64,000 nt of DNA from Aquitalea pelogenes. Lineage in GTDB: Bacteria > Pseudomonadota > Gammaproteobacteria > Burkholderiales > Chromobacteriaceae. The DNA lies in the NCBI RefSeq assembly GCF_001515305.1, contig NZ_LNQV01000002.1, forward strand, positions 102,716 to 166,715, read 5' to 3'. The translations under genes were made by a program, and so were the position numbers. Under the pieces are notes generated by a model, which was not told the origin of the DNA, did not search any database, and saw only the letters and a list, made by a program, of their open reading frames with translations. This document shows positions 16,359 through 25,844 of the stretch, piece by piece (position 1 is the stretch's first letter; each line of letters starts with the position of its first letter).

Positions 16359-17770
16359 TGCACCGCCTGATAGCTGATCAGCCGCTTGATGGGCTTGCCC
16401 GAAGCGGTACGCGGAATGCTGTCCACCGCCTGCACCTGATCCGGCCGCTGCACCTGTGGCAGCGCGCCATTGAACAGACGAATCAGTGCATCTCGAATGG
16501 CTTCGGCATTGCCATCGGCGCGCGGAATGAAAAACACATCGTAGGTTTCACCCCAGAACAGGTCCGGCTTGCCCACTGCATAACACTCTTCGCACAGGTC
16601 CGCCGCATGGACCATGTCTTCGATTTCGGAGAGATTGATGAGCTCGCCACCCTTCTTGATGGAGTCTTTGCGACGGCCGGAGACAAACAGTTCGTTTGCT
16701 TCCAGATGGCCCAGGTCCCCGGTGCGGAAAGGCTGGCTGCGATCGAAGGGTTCGATATGGCCGTCTGCCCCCAGATAGCCAAGCGCCATGTAAGGCGACT
16801 GCACCAGCAGTTCTCCATCAGCCTGACTGTCGATGCTGACGCTGACCCCCGCCATGACCTGCCCCACCGAGAAAGGAGCACTCTGGCCGTGACCGATGGT
16901 AAACGAGCCACCCAGTTCGGTAATGCCGAAGCAAGGGCGGATTTCCACACCACACACCTTAAGAAACTCGTCCTTGATGGCCGGATACAGAATGGAGCTG
17001 GTGGAAATGACGCTGGCGCGTTGCAGGGGTGCCAGATCAGCCTTGAAGAACTTGTAGGTCTTGCTCAAGGAGGCGGCCATGGTGGGGGACAGGTACAGAT
17101 AGTCTGGCTGATGACGTGCCACATCCTCCCAGAAGCCGCCCATGGATTTGGCGCTAAAGCGCGGGCAAACCGCAATGCAACCACCACTCATCAGGGGGCA
17201 GGCAAACAAGTTGAACAGACCGGCGTTATAGAACATCGGCCAGTTGTGCAGGGTGATCTGCCCCGGCTGCTGCCCCACCGCACTGGCAAATGCCCCCGCA
17301 GCGGCAAAGAAATTGCCCAGCGATTGCACAATGCCTTTGGGCGCGCCGGTGGTGCCGGAGGAAAACACCACCAGGAATGGCTGGTCCATATCCCCCTGTG
17401 CCACGCAGTCCGGCAGACTGTTGTCCAGTGAATAGGCCAGCTGGTCGTAGGAGGTGATGCTCATCGCAGCACTGACCACCTGGCGGGTCTTGTTGAGCTG
17501 GGCGACGGTAATGTCCGGGTCCACCGGGCAGGCAGTCATGCCACCCAGCGCCAGCGCCAGCATCAGTTCCAGGTACTCCGGCCGGTTCTCCAGCCCGATG
17601 ACGATACGGTCGCCATGGCGGGCACCTTGCTGCACCAGGTGGTTCAGCAGGCGGATGGCCCGGTCAAGGAACTCACCATAGCTGACACTGACGCCGTCAT
17701 GCAGAATCAGCGGCTGCTCGCGCCGCGGCGCGAAAATGGCATCAAAGAAATCATATCGAACCGAAGACAT
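16355..17770 (-). CDS. AMP-forming acyl ligase (ANL superfamily)
   Basis: 471 residues from the ATG at 17768-17770, which has GAGAAGG upstream; an ATG four codons earlier is possible. The P-loop FSSGTTGAPKG lies at about 136-146, the adenylate-binding region has FGITELGG, and the C-terminal domain ends in PRTASGKPIKRL with the catalytic lysine about K459. It activates a carboxylic acid as an acyl-adenylate and passes it to a thiol. With an ACP gene nearby and no peptide-synthetase modules, loading of the ACP is likelier than CoA, though CoA ligase activity remains possible. Confidence 0.85.
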   Translation of the reverse strand: MSSVRYDFFDAIFAPRREQPLILHDGVSVSYGEFLDRAIRLLNHLVQQGARHGDRIVIGLENRPEYLELMLALALGGMTACPVDPDITVAQLNKTRQVVSAAMSITSYDQLAYSLDNSLPDCVAQGDMDQPFLVVFSSGTTGAPKGIVQSLGNFFAAAGAFASAVGQQPGQITLHNWPMFYNAGLFNLFACPLMSGGCIAVCPRFSAKSMGGFWEDVARHQPDYLYLSPTMAASLSKTYKFFKADLAPLQRASVISTSSILYPAIKDEFLKVCGVEIRPCFGITELGGSFTIGHGQSAPFSVGQVMAGVSVSIDSQADGELLVQSPYMALGYLGADGHIEPFDRSQPFRTGDLGHLEANELFVSGRRKDSIKKGGELINLSEIEDMVHAADLCEECYAVGKPDLFWGETYDVFFIPRADGNAEAIRDALIRLFNGALPQVQRPDQVQAVDSIPRTASGKPIKRLISYQAVQ

Positions 17771-17814
17771 TACCTTCTCCATATCTAGGCCGTGCCAGCA
17801 AAGCCGGGCCGGAC

Positions 17815-18555
17815 TCAGGCCGTGGTAGTGGCAGACAACAAGGCCAGCAGCACGGCAGTGACATCATTCATGCCCGCTTCGGCCGTGGCCGGGTCGAAAT
17901 TCACCGTGGCACTGCCTCCCTTGCCTGCCGCCCAGTTCACCACCAGGCACAGATGGACATAAGGCAGGTTCATTTCACGGGCGAGGCAGGCCTCCGGCAT
18001 GCCGGTCATGCCGACAATATCGGCACCATCCCGCTCCAACCTGAGGATTTCCGCTGCGGTTTCCAGCCGCGGGCCCTGGGTGCAGGCATACACGCCCTGA
18101 TTCACCGCCGGTTTGCCACTGGCATTGACGGCGGCAATCAGCTTGTTACGCAATGCATCGTCGTAAGGATTGCTGAAGTCGACATGCACGACCGGCCGCT
18201 CCGGGCCATCAAAAAAGGTGTGCTTGCGACCCCAGCTGTAGTCGATGATGTTGTCCGGCACCACCAGGGTGCCCGGCCCCATGTCGGCGCGGATGCCACC
18301 GACCGAGCCGATGGACAGGATGCCCTTGACGCCCTGGTTGTGCAGCGCCCAGATATTGGCGCGGTAATTGATTTCGTGCGGGGCCAGCGAGTGACCGTGA
18401 CCGTGACGGGCAATGAACACCACGTTTTGCTGGCCGATATGGCCGAATGTCAGTGCGCAGGACGGGTCGCCATAGGGTGTGCGCACCACCTGACGATGGG
18501 TTACTTCCAGTAAGGGCAGCTTGGCCAGGCCGCTGCCTCCGATGATGGCCAACAT
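17815..18555 (-). CDS. S-methyl-5'-thioadenosine / thioinosine phosphorylase
   Basis: 246 residues from the ATG at 18553-18555, with an AGGGGGG Shine-Dalgarno sequence 7 bases upstream. The family signature is clear: IIGGSGL at the start, RHGHGHSLAPHEINYRAN (about 47-64), and TGMPEACLARE with VVNWAAGKG near the C terminus. It cleaves methylthioadenosine or methylthioinosine to base and methylthioribose-1-phosphate, recycling a SAM by-product. It heads the run of co-directional glycan genes (44-bp gap to the ligase). Whether it serves the radical SAM enzyme (5'-deoxyadenosine) is speculation. Confidence 0.88.
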   Translation of the reverse strand: MLAIIGGSGLAKLPLLEVTHRQVVRTPYGDPSCALTFGHIGQQNVVFIARHGHGHSLAPHEINYRANIWALHNQGVKGILSIGSVGGIRADMGPGTLVVPDNIIDYSWGRKHTFFDGPERPVVHVDFSNPYDDALRNKLIAAVNASGKPAVNQGVYACTQGPRLETAAEILRLERDGADIVGMTGMPEACLAREMNLPYVHLCLVVNWAAGKGGSATVNFDPATAEAGMNDVTAVLLALLSATTTA

Positions 18556-18577
18556 AGTCGGTCCCCCCTTGTAATGA

Positions 18578-18601
18578 CATGGCGTCAATGCAAACGCCAT
18601 G
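18578..18601 (-). promoter_or_regulatory. Leader hairpin upstream of the phosphorylase gene
   Basis: An 8-bp perfect inverted repeat (CATGGCGT ... ACGCCATG) with an 8-base loop lies 22 bp upstream of the start codon. Further upstream on the minus strand CATAAT (18620-18625) and a second perfect 9-bp hairpin (18640-18661) could mark the promoter and an operator. No riboswitch class is recognised. Confidence 0.35.
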
Positions 18602-18737
18602 CCGCTTGGTTTTTACCGCATTATGGCTGAATCGGACGGGGGGATAAATTGCTTTATCCCCGGACAGGGCAAACCGGGAGTGATTTGCCGGAGGAAAACC
18701 ATCAGCCCGGCAGATGGCATCAAGCGGCTGCAGCCGC

Positions 18738-19208
18738 TTAATCGGCGCGCAACAGCAGCCAGGCCGCCACCGCGACAATCAGCAAGGCAATGGCCTTGCC
18801 AACCCATGCCGTCCAGTGCTGGCCGGTTTCAAGGCAAGCCTCGGCCGGATTGGCCGGGTTGTAATACACCCGTACCTGCGCGCCTGCCGGATAGCGCGCC
18901 AGAATGGCCGCCACTTCCTGCTGGCTGCGGCTGTAGCCGGGATTGGGAAAGCGGCGGTTGCCGGACTGGTAGGTTTTACCCTGCACCTGATACTGATACC
19001 GCAGCTGCGGGAAATATTCCCAGGTATTGTCGCGATCGCCGCCGGCATTGACCTGACGCTGTTCCTGACGGCTTTCCAGCACGCTGCCCACCGCACTGGG
19101 CCAACTGGCCGACGCATCGCCCTTGGCACCCAGCCACCACAAATAAGCGAAGGCGGCCAGCCCGGCCAGCAGCATCAGGCCTTGCAGCAGTTTCTCAACC
19201 ATGGACAC
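18738..19208 (-). CDS. DUF3592 domain-containing membrane protein
   Basis: 156 residues. Two hydrophobic segments, about residues 8-28 and 130-150, flank a soluble part that carries the DUF3592 pattern: AVGSVLESRQEQ, YFPQLRYQYQVQGKTY, then YPAGAQVRVYYNPANPAEACLE. Function of the family is unknown. The next gene upstream encodes a paralog with the same layout, and the two overlap by 14 bp. A perfect 18-base palindrome (18722-18739) overlaps the stop codon and may serve as a weak terminator. Confidence 0.75.
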   Translation of the reverse strand: MSMVEKLLQGLMLLAGLAAFAYLWWLGAKGDASASWPSAVGSVLESRQEQRQVNAGGDRDNTWEYFPQLRYQYQVQGKTYQSGNRRFPNPGYSRSQQEVAAILARYPAGAQVRVYYNPANPAEACLETGQHWTAWVGKAIALLIVAVAAWLLLRAD

Positions 19209-19707
19209 CAGCCCTCAGCCGCCGCACATGGCGCCAGCGTTGCAGCAAGCGGTCACACAAGGCCCAGCCGAACAAGGTGCTGAGCGCCGCCAGAATGAAA
19301 CGGCCACTGCCGATGCTGCTGTCGCCCTCGCGGATCAGCACCGAGCGCGCCGGTTCTTGCGGGTTGTAATACACCACCACGGCCTTGCCGGTGGGAAAGC
19401 GCCGTGTCAGGTCTTCGGCACTGCTGTGATCGCCGGGCAAGGCAGTGGCAAGCGCATACAGCTGGTCGCCGTGATAGACCTCGCCATTCACGGTGTAGAG
19501 GTACTGCACGTAAGGCTCCCAGCGGGTCTGGTCCGGATGCCCTTCCGGGCTGCTGACCATGATGCGGCTGGATTCCACATGACCGGGAGCAGCCTGCCAG
19601 TGCCGTACGGCCTGGGCCGGGTCCAGCAGCAGGTTGATGAGGCCCATCAGGCTGAGCAGGAATGCCAGCATCAGGATGGAAGTTTGCCAACGCGGGGAAA
19701 GATGCAT
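19195..19707 (-). CDS. DUF3592 domain-containing membrane protein
   Basis: 170 residues, a paralog of the gene at 18738-19208. It has an N-terminal membrane helix (about 10-30), the same central pattern (PGHVESSRIMV, YVQYLYTVNGEVYHGDQLY, FPTGKAVVVYYNPQEPARSVLI) and a C-terminal hydrophobic stretch. The overlap with its partner implies co-translation and perhaps a heteromeric complex. No function is established. It lies 11 bp after the ruvX stop on the same strand. Confidence 0.75.
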   Translation of the reverse strand: MHLSPRWQTSILMLAFLLSLMGLINLLLDPAQAVRHWQAAPGHVESSRIMVSSPEGHPDQTRWEPYVQYLYTVNGEVYHGDQLYALATALPGDHSSAEDLTRRFPTGKAVVVYYNPQEPARSVLIREGDSSIGSGRFILAALSTLFGWALCDRLLQRWRHVRRLRAGVHG

Positions 19708-19718
19708 GATGGACAGGT

Positions 19719-20147
19719 TCAGACGGCCGTACCGTGACTTTCAAACCAGGTGGTGAGAATGGCCTGGGCGGCAACCTGGTCCAGCGCCGGTTTCTGCTTG
19801 CGGCCACGCACGCCGGCCTCGGCCAGCATGGATTCGGCAATCACCGAGGTCAGCCGCTCGTCCACCAGCCACACCGGCAGGCCAAAGCGCCCTTTGAGCC
19901 GATTGGCAAAGCGCCGTGCCAGCTGGGTCATCTGGTGTTCGGTATCGTCCTGATGCATGGGCAGGCCCACCACCAGCTGGGCCGGCTGCCATTCGTCGAT
20001 CAGCTTGCCGATGGCGGCAAAGCGGGCGTCGGTCACCTCGGTATCAATGGTCAGCAGCGGGTGGGCGATACCCAGCATGGTTTCGCCCATGGCCACACCG
20101 ATACGACGTTCGCCAAAATCAAAAGCCAGTACCGTTCCCTCAGGCAT
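19719..20147 (-). CDS. ruvX: Holliday junction resolvase-like protein RuvX (YqgF)
   Basis: 142 residues from the ATG at 20145-20147. The RNase H-like fold opens with [14 protein letters not shown], with a catalytic aspartate, and continues with [10 protein letters not shown] and [11 protein letters not shown], both family landmarks. YqgF proteins are linked to pre-16S rRNA processing and to junction resolution. The start overlaps the end of yqgE by 8 bp; the yqgE-yqgF pair is widely conserved in proteobacteria. Confidence 0.93.
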   Translation of the reverse strand: MPEGTVLAFDFGERRIGVAMGETMLGIAHPLLTIDTEVTDARFAAIGKLIDEWQPAQLVVGLPMHQDDTEHQMTQLARRFANRLKGRFGLPVWLVDERLTSVIAESMLAEAGVRGRKQKPALDQVAAQAILTTWFESHGTAV

Positions 20148-20700
20148 GACCGACATCTCCGGACAGCAGGGACGGGTCAAACCCCAGCAAGGCCATGGCG
20201 GCGTCGTAACGCGACTCGGCGGGAAGATCAAACAGGATGTCCGGATCGGCCTTGACGGTAAGCCAGCTGTTGTCGCTGATTTCCTGCTCCAGCTGCCCGG
20301 CCGACCAGCCGGCATAACCCAGGGTCAGCAACATGCGCTGCGGGCCACGCCCTTCGGACACGGCAATCAGCACATCCTTGGAGGTAGTGAGCGCCAGCTC
20401 GTCCTTCACCACCAGGCTGGACTGCCAATGCCCCGCCGGAGCATGCAGCACAAAGCCGCGATCCGGTTGCACCGGACCGCCGAAGAACACCGACTCGCCG
20501 CGCAAGGGGTCGATCTCCAGCGGCAGGTCGATCTGGTCGAACAACTGTGCCATGGCAATGCCCGAAGGCTTGTTGACAATCAGGCCCATCGCCCCGTGGT
20601 CGCCATGCTCGCACAGGTACACCAGCGAGCGGGCAAACAGCGGGTCGGCCATATTGGGCATGGCAATCAGAAAGTGATCGGTGAGCGATAACGGTTCCAT
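20140..20700 (-). CDS. yqgE: UPF0301 family protein YqgE/AlgH
   Basis: 186 residues from the ATG at 20698-20700. Typical start ([27 protein letters not shown]) and the conserved GLIVNKPSG and [15 protein letters not shown] motifs. A cytoplasmic alpha/beta protein family without an agreed biochemical role, first named for an alginate regulator in Pseudomonas. Overlaps ruvX. Divergent from smc, whose TTG start is 143 bp away. Confidence 0.92.
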   Translation of the reverse strand: MEPLSLTDHFLIAMPNMADPLFARSLVYLCEHGDHGAMGLIVNKPSGIAMAQLFDQIDLPLEIDPLRGESVFFGGPVQPDRGFVLHAPAGHWQSSLVVKDELALTTSKDVLIAVSEGRGPQRMLLTLGYAGWSAGQLEQEISDNSWLTVKADPDILFDLPAESRYDAAMALLGFDPSLLSGDVGHA

Positions 20701-20842
20701 GAGGGCATTATGGCACAACACTTCTGACAAAAGTTCTGCCACGCCACAACAGCAGCCGCACCCTTGTCTTGCAGCAAAAGCAAACAAAAGCCGCCACCCT
20801 GATAAAATGCCGCGGTTGCTTCTTAATTCTTGCGAGAACGCC

Positions 20843-23800
20843 TTGCGCCTCACCCACGTCAAACTGTCCGGCTTCAAGTCATTTGTCGATCCCACCAGCA
20901 TTCCGGTCCCCGGCCAGCTGGTAGCCGTGATCGGCCCCAATGGCTGTGGCAAATCCAATGTGATTGACGCGGTGCGCTGGGTGCTGGGCGAATCCAGCGC
21001 CAAGCAGCTGCGCGGCGAGTCGATGCAGGACGTGATTTTCAACGGCTCCTCCACTCGCAAACCGGTCAGCCGTGCCTCGGTGGAACTGGTGTTCGACAAT
21101 GCCGACGGCCAGCTTACCGGCCCGTGGGGGCAATATGCCGAAGTCGCCATCAAGCGGGTACTGACCCGCCAGGGCGAATCCAGCTATTACATCAACAACC
21201 AGCAGGTGCGCCGCCGCGACATTACCGACCTGTTCCTCGGCACCGGCGTGGGTGCGCGTGGCTATGCGGTGATCGAACAAGGCATGATCTCGCGCATCAT
21301 CGAAGCGCGGCCGGAAGAACTGCGTGCCTATCTGGAAGAAGCCGCCGGGGTGTCCAAATACAAGGAACGCCGCCGCGAGACCGAACACCGCATTGCCGAT
21401 ACCCGCGCCAATCTGGAACGCATCGAAGACCTGCGCCAAGAACTGGAACGCCAGGTGGAACGGCTGAGCGAACAGGCCGAAGTAGCCGCCCAGTACCACG
21501 ACCTGCGCGGCACCCTGACCCACAAGCAGAACCTGCTGGCACTGGCCCGGCGCGAAGAAGCCGGCCGCAACGAAGCCCATGCCCGCGCCGAACTGTCGCG
21601 CATCGAAACCGAAGAAGCCGCCATGGAAGCGGCACTCACCCATCTGGACACCGAGCTGGAAACCGTGCGCGAAAGCCACTACGCCGCCAGTGACGCGGTG
21701 CACGAAGCCCAGCAGCAACTGTTTGAAGCCAATGCCGCGCTGGCGCGGCTGGAAGAACAACAACGCCATCGCCAGCAAAACCAGGTACGGGTAGAGCGCG
21801 AACTGGCCAGTGCCCGCAATGAGCGCCAGCAACTGGCGGAGAGTCGCCAGCAGGCCGCCATGGAGCTGGACGACTGGTTGCCACGGCGCGAAGAAGCACA
21901 AATGCGGCTGGAAGAAGCCCAGATGGCACTGGAAGACGGTGCCGACCTGCTGCCCAGTGCCGAAGCCGAATTCCGCGCCAAGGACCAGTTGCAAGCACAA
22001 ATGCTGGCACAGCAAGCCAACCTCACCCGCGAACGCGATCTGGCCCGGCAAAAGGGCGAACACCAGCGCCGCACGCTGGAACAGCTGGCCAGCCGCCAGC
22101 AAGCCCTGCAACGCGAGCTGACCGAACTGAACCTGCCCGACCAGGACCAGCAAGCCGCCGCCCAGGCCGAAGTCGAGCGCGCACGCGCCGCACTGGACGC
22201 TGTGCGCGCCCGCGTGGTGGCCGATGAAGCCAAGCTGGCCGATCTGGCTGCCGAGCGCGAAAAGCTGGATGAACAACTGGCACAGCACGCGCCGAACTGG
22301 CGCGCGCCGAAGCCGAAGTCGCCGCGCTGGCCGCCGTGCTGGCACGCGAAGCTGCCGGAGAAAAACTGGGCGACTGGCTGCACCAGCAAGGCCTGGCCGA
22401 TGTCCCGCAGCTGTGGCAGGCAGTACAGGTTGCGCCACAGTGGCAAACCGCGCTGGAAGCCGTGCTGGGCGAACGGCTCAATGCCCGTGCCGCCTCCAGC
22501 CAGCACATTCCCCCCGCCGCACTGACCCTGGTGGATGGTCAGGCCGCTCCCTTGCACAGCCCGGCTCAGGACTGGCCGCAGCTGCTGGATCAACTGACCG
22601 CCAGCGCACCTTTTGACGCCGCACTGCAAGACTGGCTGGCAGGCGTCTACCTGGCCGATGACCTGGCACAGGCCATCAGCCGTCGTGGCCAGCTGCGCGC
22701 CGGCGAATGCCTGCTCACCCCGCAGGGCCATCGGATCAGCGCCAGCAGCGTGTGCTTTTACAGTGCAGCCAGTGGCAGCGGACTGATGGAGCGCAAGCAA
22801 CAGCTGGAAGCCGCCCAGGCCCGCCAGCAGCAACTGCAACCGGATATCGACCGCCTGCAGAAGCGGCGCGAGTCGCTACAAAGCATGAACGGCATGCTGG
22901 CCGAGGCAGTACGCGCACAAAAAGGTGCACTCACCCGGCTGGAAGCCGAACTCAACGCGGTGACGCTGGAGCACGTCAAGCTGGATCAGGCCGCGCGGCA
23001 AGGTGCCGCCCGCCTGTCCTTCATCCATGCCGAGCAACAACGCTTGCAGGAAGAACGCCAGCAAGCCCAGCTGGACATCGAAGAGAGCGAGCTGCAGGGC
23101 GAAGAAGCCACCATGACGCTGGAGGAACTGGCGGTGCAGCTGGAGGAAGTGCGGCTGGACCGGCTGAATGCCGAAACCGGCCTGCAACTGGCGCGCAACA
23201 AAACCCGCGATGCCGAACGCCAGCTGCATGAAATCCGCCTGGAACTGCACACCGCCGAACAAAAGACCGCCGAACTGGCCCGCCGCGCCCGCGAACTGGA
23301 CGAGCGCGACCAGCAACTGGCCGAGCGGCTGGAAACACTGGCCGAAGAAGCCGAAGTGGTGGAAGAAACCGTGCCGGAAGAGGCCATGCAACAGGCCATC
23401 GAACTGCGTACCCGGCACGAGGCCGCCCTCGCAGCCACCCGCGACCGGCTGAACGGCCTGACCGAGCAACTGCGCCAGCTCACCCAGCGCCATCACGATA
23501 CCAATGCCGCCCTGCCGGCACTGCGCGAGGCGCGCTCCGACTGGTTGCTCAAGCATCAGGAAGCGCGGCTGGCGATGGAACGCTTTGCCGAAGAACTGAA
23601 GGAAGCCCAGGCGGATGAAGCCGCCCTGCTGGCCGACCTGACCGACGCCATCAAGCCCAATGCGCTGGCTGCGGAAATCGCCCGCCTGGCCCGTGCACTG
23701 GAAGGACTGGGCGCAGTCAATCTGGCGGCACTGGAAGAACTGGAAGAAGCACGCAAGCGTGGCGAATACCTGGCCAACCAGGCCGAGGACCTGAACCAGG

Positions 23801-24324
23801 CCATGGCCACGCTGGAAGAAGCCATCCAGAAGATCGACGGCGAAACCCGCCAGATGCTGCAGGGCACTTACGAGGCGGTCAACGCCAAGATGCGCGAGTT
23901 CTTCCCCACCCTGTTTGGTGGTGGCCGTGCCGAGCTGGTGCTCACCGGCGAGGACTTGCTGGATGCCGGAGTGCAAATCATCGCGCAGCCGCCGGGCAAG
24001 AAAAACAGCACCATCCACCTGCTGTCCGGTGGCGAAAAGGCGCTGACCGCCATGAGCCTGGTGTTCTCGCTGTTCTCGCTCAATCCGGCACCGTTCTGCC
24101 TGCTGGACGAGGTGGATGCTCCGCTGGATGACGCCAACACCAGCCGTTTTTGCGATCTGGTCAAGCAAATGTCGGAACGCACCCAGTTCCTCTATATTTC
24201 ACACAACCGCCTCACCATGGAAATGGCCGAGCAGCTGGTGGGGGTGACCATGCAGGAACAGGGGGTCAGCCGCATCGTGGCAGTGGATATCGTGGAAGCC
24301 CTGAAGATGCGCGAAATTGCATGA
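20843..24324 (+). CDS. smc: Chromosome partition protein SMC (frameshifted in this sequence)
   Basis: About 1,160 residues when the frame is repaired. The start is the TTG at 20843, giving the canonical [17 protein letters not shown]. Walker A is GPNGCGKS (31-38). The first coiled-coil arm runs to about residue 481, where the reading frame shifts at about 22286-22292. The second frame continues with the hinge (about 500-680), the return coiled coil, the ABC signature LLSGGEKAL and Walker [11 protein letters not shown]. Read as given, the first frame ends early at 22525. Both halves are otherwise intact and conserved, so a sequencing error or a very recent indel is more likely than an old pseudogene. 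SMC folds and separates newly replicated chromosomes with ScpA/B. Confidence 0.9.
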
Positions 24325-24354
24325 CGCATCTACGCAAGTTTCAGCGTAGCCCGG

Positions 24355-24368
24355 TTGATGCATCGCAA
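24355..24368 (+). promoter_or_regulatory. Possible half-conserved FNR-type site upstream of narK
   Basis: TTGATGCATCGCAA matches the FNR/ANR palindrome TTGAT-N4-ATCAA fully in the left half and 3 of 5 in the right half. It lies about 80 bp before the narK start, a reasonable place for anaerobic activation of a nitrate transporter. One imperfect match is weak evidence. Confidence 0.25.
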
Positions 24369-24448
24369 TTTATCCTCTGACTGTCACGTTCATACTGCGC
24401 GACTTGCGTTGCAACGACGCGCCTTTTGACTTCTGCGAGACCTCTGGC

Positions 24449-25828
24449 ATGACCGTCAGCATCAAGCGCTGGGAGCCGGAAAACATCATTTTCTGGCTGA
24501 CCCGTGGCCGCAGGATTGCCAACCGCAATCTGCTGCTTTCCACTCTGGCCCTGCATCTGAACTTCAACGTCTGGATGATGTGGAGCATTGTCGTCAGCAA
24601 TCTGCCGGCAGTGGGCTTTGCCATGACCGGTCAGCAGCAGTTTCTGCTGGTCTCCATTCCGCCTCTGGTGGGTGCCATCATGCGCCTGTTTTATGCCTGC
24701 ATCTGGAGCTGGGTGGGCGGCGGCACCTGGCTGGGCATTTCCACCCTGTTCCTGCTGATTCCGGCGCTTGGCGTCGGCTGGCTGGTACAGGACATCAGTG
24801 CGCCCTTTCCGCTGCTATTGCTGGTGGCGGCCTGCTGCGGCATTGGCGGTGCGGCGTCCTCGTCCCACTTGTCCAACACCAGCTTTTTCTTCCCCAAATC
24901 GTCCAAGGGTTTTGCCATGGGATTGAATGCGGGCATGGGCAATCTTGGCGTGTCGGTGGTGCAGATCGTGGTGCCGCTGGTGATCAGCGTGCCACTGTTC
25001 GGCAGTCTGGCCGGCGATGCGCAAATCTGGGGGCGTGGCGCACAGGTGCATCCGGTGTGGCTGCAAAATGCAGGCTATATCTGGATTCTGCCGATTCTGC
25101 TGATGAGCATGTTTTGCCTCTTGTATGCACACGACCTGCCCAAGCTGCGGCTGACCCTGCACGACCAGTGGCTGATGATGAAAGAACGCCATACCTGGTA
25201 TATCTGCCTGCTTTACCTCAGCAGCTATGGCACTTTCATCGGCTTTTCCGCCGCCTTTCCACTGCTGGCCCATGCCCTGTTCCCGCAGGTGAATGCCACG
25301 CCCTATCTGTTTCTGGGGCCGATGATCTGCGCGCTGGCCCGCCCGATTGGCGGCTGGTGCGGCGACCGCATCGGCGGCGGCATCACCACGCTGATGTGCA
25401 ATCTGGTGATGGCACTGGCCACGCTGGGCATTCTGTTCAGTCTGCCGGGCGACAGCGATGGCGGCAGCTTCAGCCTGTTTCTGGTGTCCATGCAGCTGAT
25501 TTTCTTTGCCGCCGGCGTGGGCAATGGCTCGTCCTATCAGCTGTCGCCCAAGGTATTCCTGATCGAGGCCGGACGGCAGGCCAGGGATAGCGGCGAAAGC
25601 GTGGCCGATGCCTATGCGCGCGGTGGCCGCCGTGGCGTTGCCGCCATGAGCATCAGCTCGGTATCAGCCACGCTGGGCGGCTTTTTCATTCCCAAGGCGT
25701 TTGGCAATGCGCTGGACTGGTTTGCCAGCTTTGTTCCGGCATTTTTGCTGTTTCTGGCTTTTTATCTGGTTTCGATGGCGGTAGCATGGTGGCAATACGC
25801 CCGCCCACGCGCCAGCATGCGTTGCTGA
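24449..25828 (+). CDS. narK: Nitrate/nitrite transporter NarK-type (MFS)
   Basis: 459 residues from the ATG at 24449; an ATG 45 bp upstream is in frame, and neither has a strong ribosome site. About 12 hydrophobic segments. Family landmarks include the N-terminal RNLLLSTLALHLNFNVWMMW, an early LVGAIMRLFYA stretch with the nitrate-contacting arginine, and GMNAGMGNLGVSVVQ-like NS motif (here GLNAGMGNLGVSVVQ, about residues 155-169). Imports nitrate or exchanges it for nitrite. No nitrate reductase genes are adjacent. Confidence 0.9.
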   Translation: MTVSIKRWEPENIIFWLTRGRRIANRNLLLSTLALHLNFNVWMMWSIVVSNLPAVGFAMTGQQQFLLVSIPPLVGAIMRLFYACIWSWVGGGTWLGISTLFLLIPALGVGWLVQDISAPFPLLLLVAACCGIGGAASSSHLSNTSFFFPKSSKGFAMGLNAGMGNLGVSVVQIVVPLVISVPLFGSLAGDAQIWGRGAQVHPVWLQNAGYIWILPILLMSMFCLLYAHDLPKLRLTLHDQWLMMKERHTWYICLLYLSSYGTFIGFSAAFPLLAHALFPQVNATPYLFLGPMICALARPIGGWCGDRIGGGITTLMCNLVMALATLGILFSLPGDSDGGSFSLFLVSMQLIFFAAGVGNGSSYQLSPKVFLIEAGRQARDSGESVADAYARGGRRGVAAMSISSVSATLGGFFIPKAFGNALDWFASFVPAFLLFLAFYLVSMAVAWWQYARPRASMRC

Positions 25829-25844
25829 GCCCCAAAGACCAACC

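Noticed and set aside
22336..24324. Second half of smc as a separate gene with its own ATG
   Set aside because: It starts in the middle of a conserved domain just after the frameshift and has no ribosome site; it is the continuation of smc.
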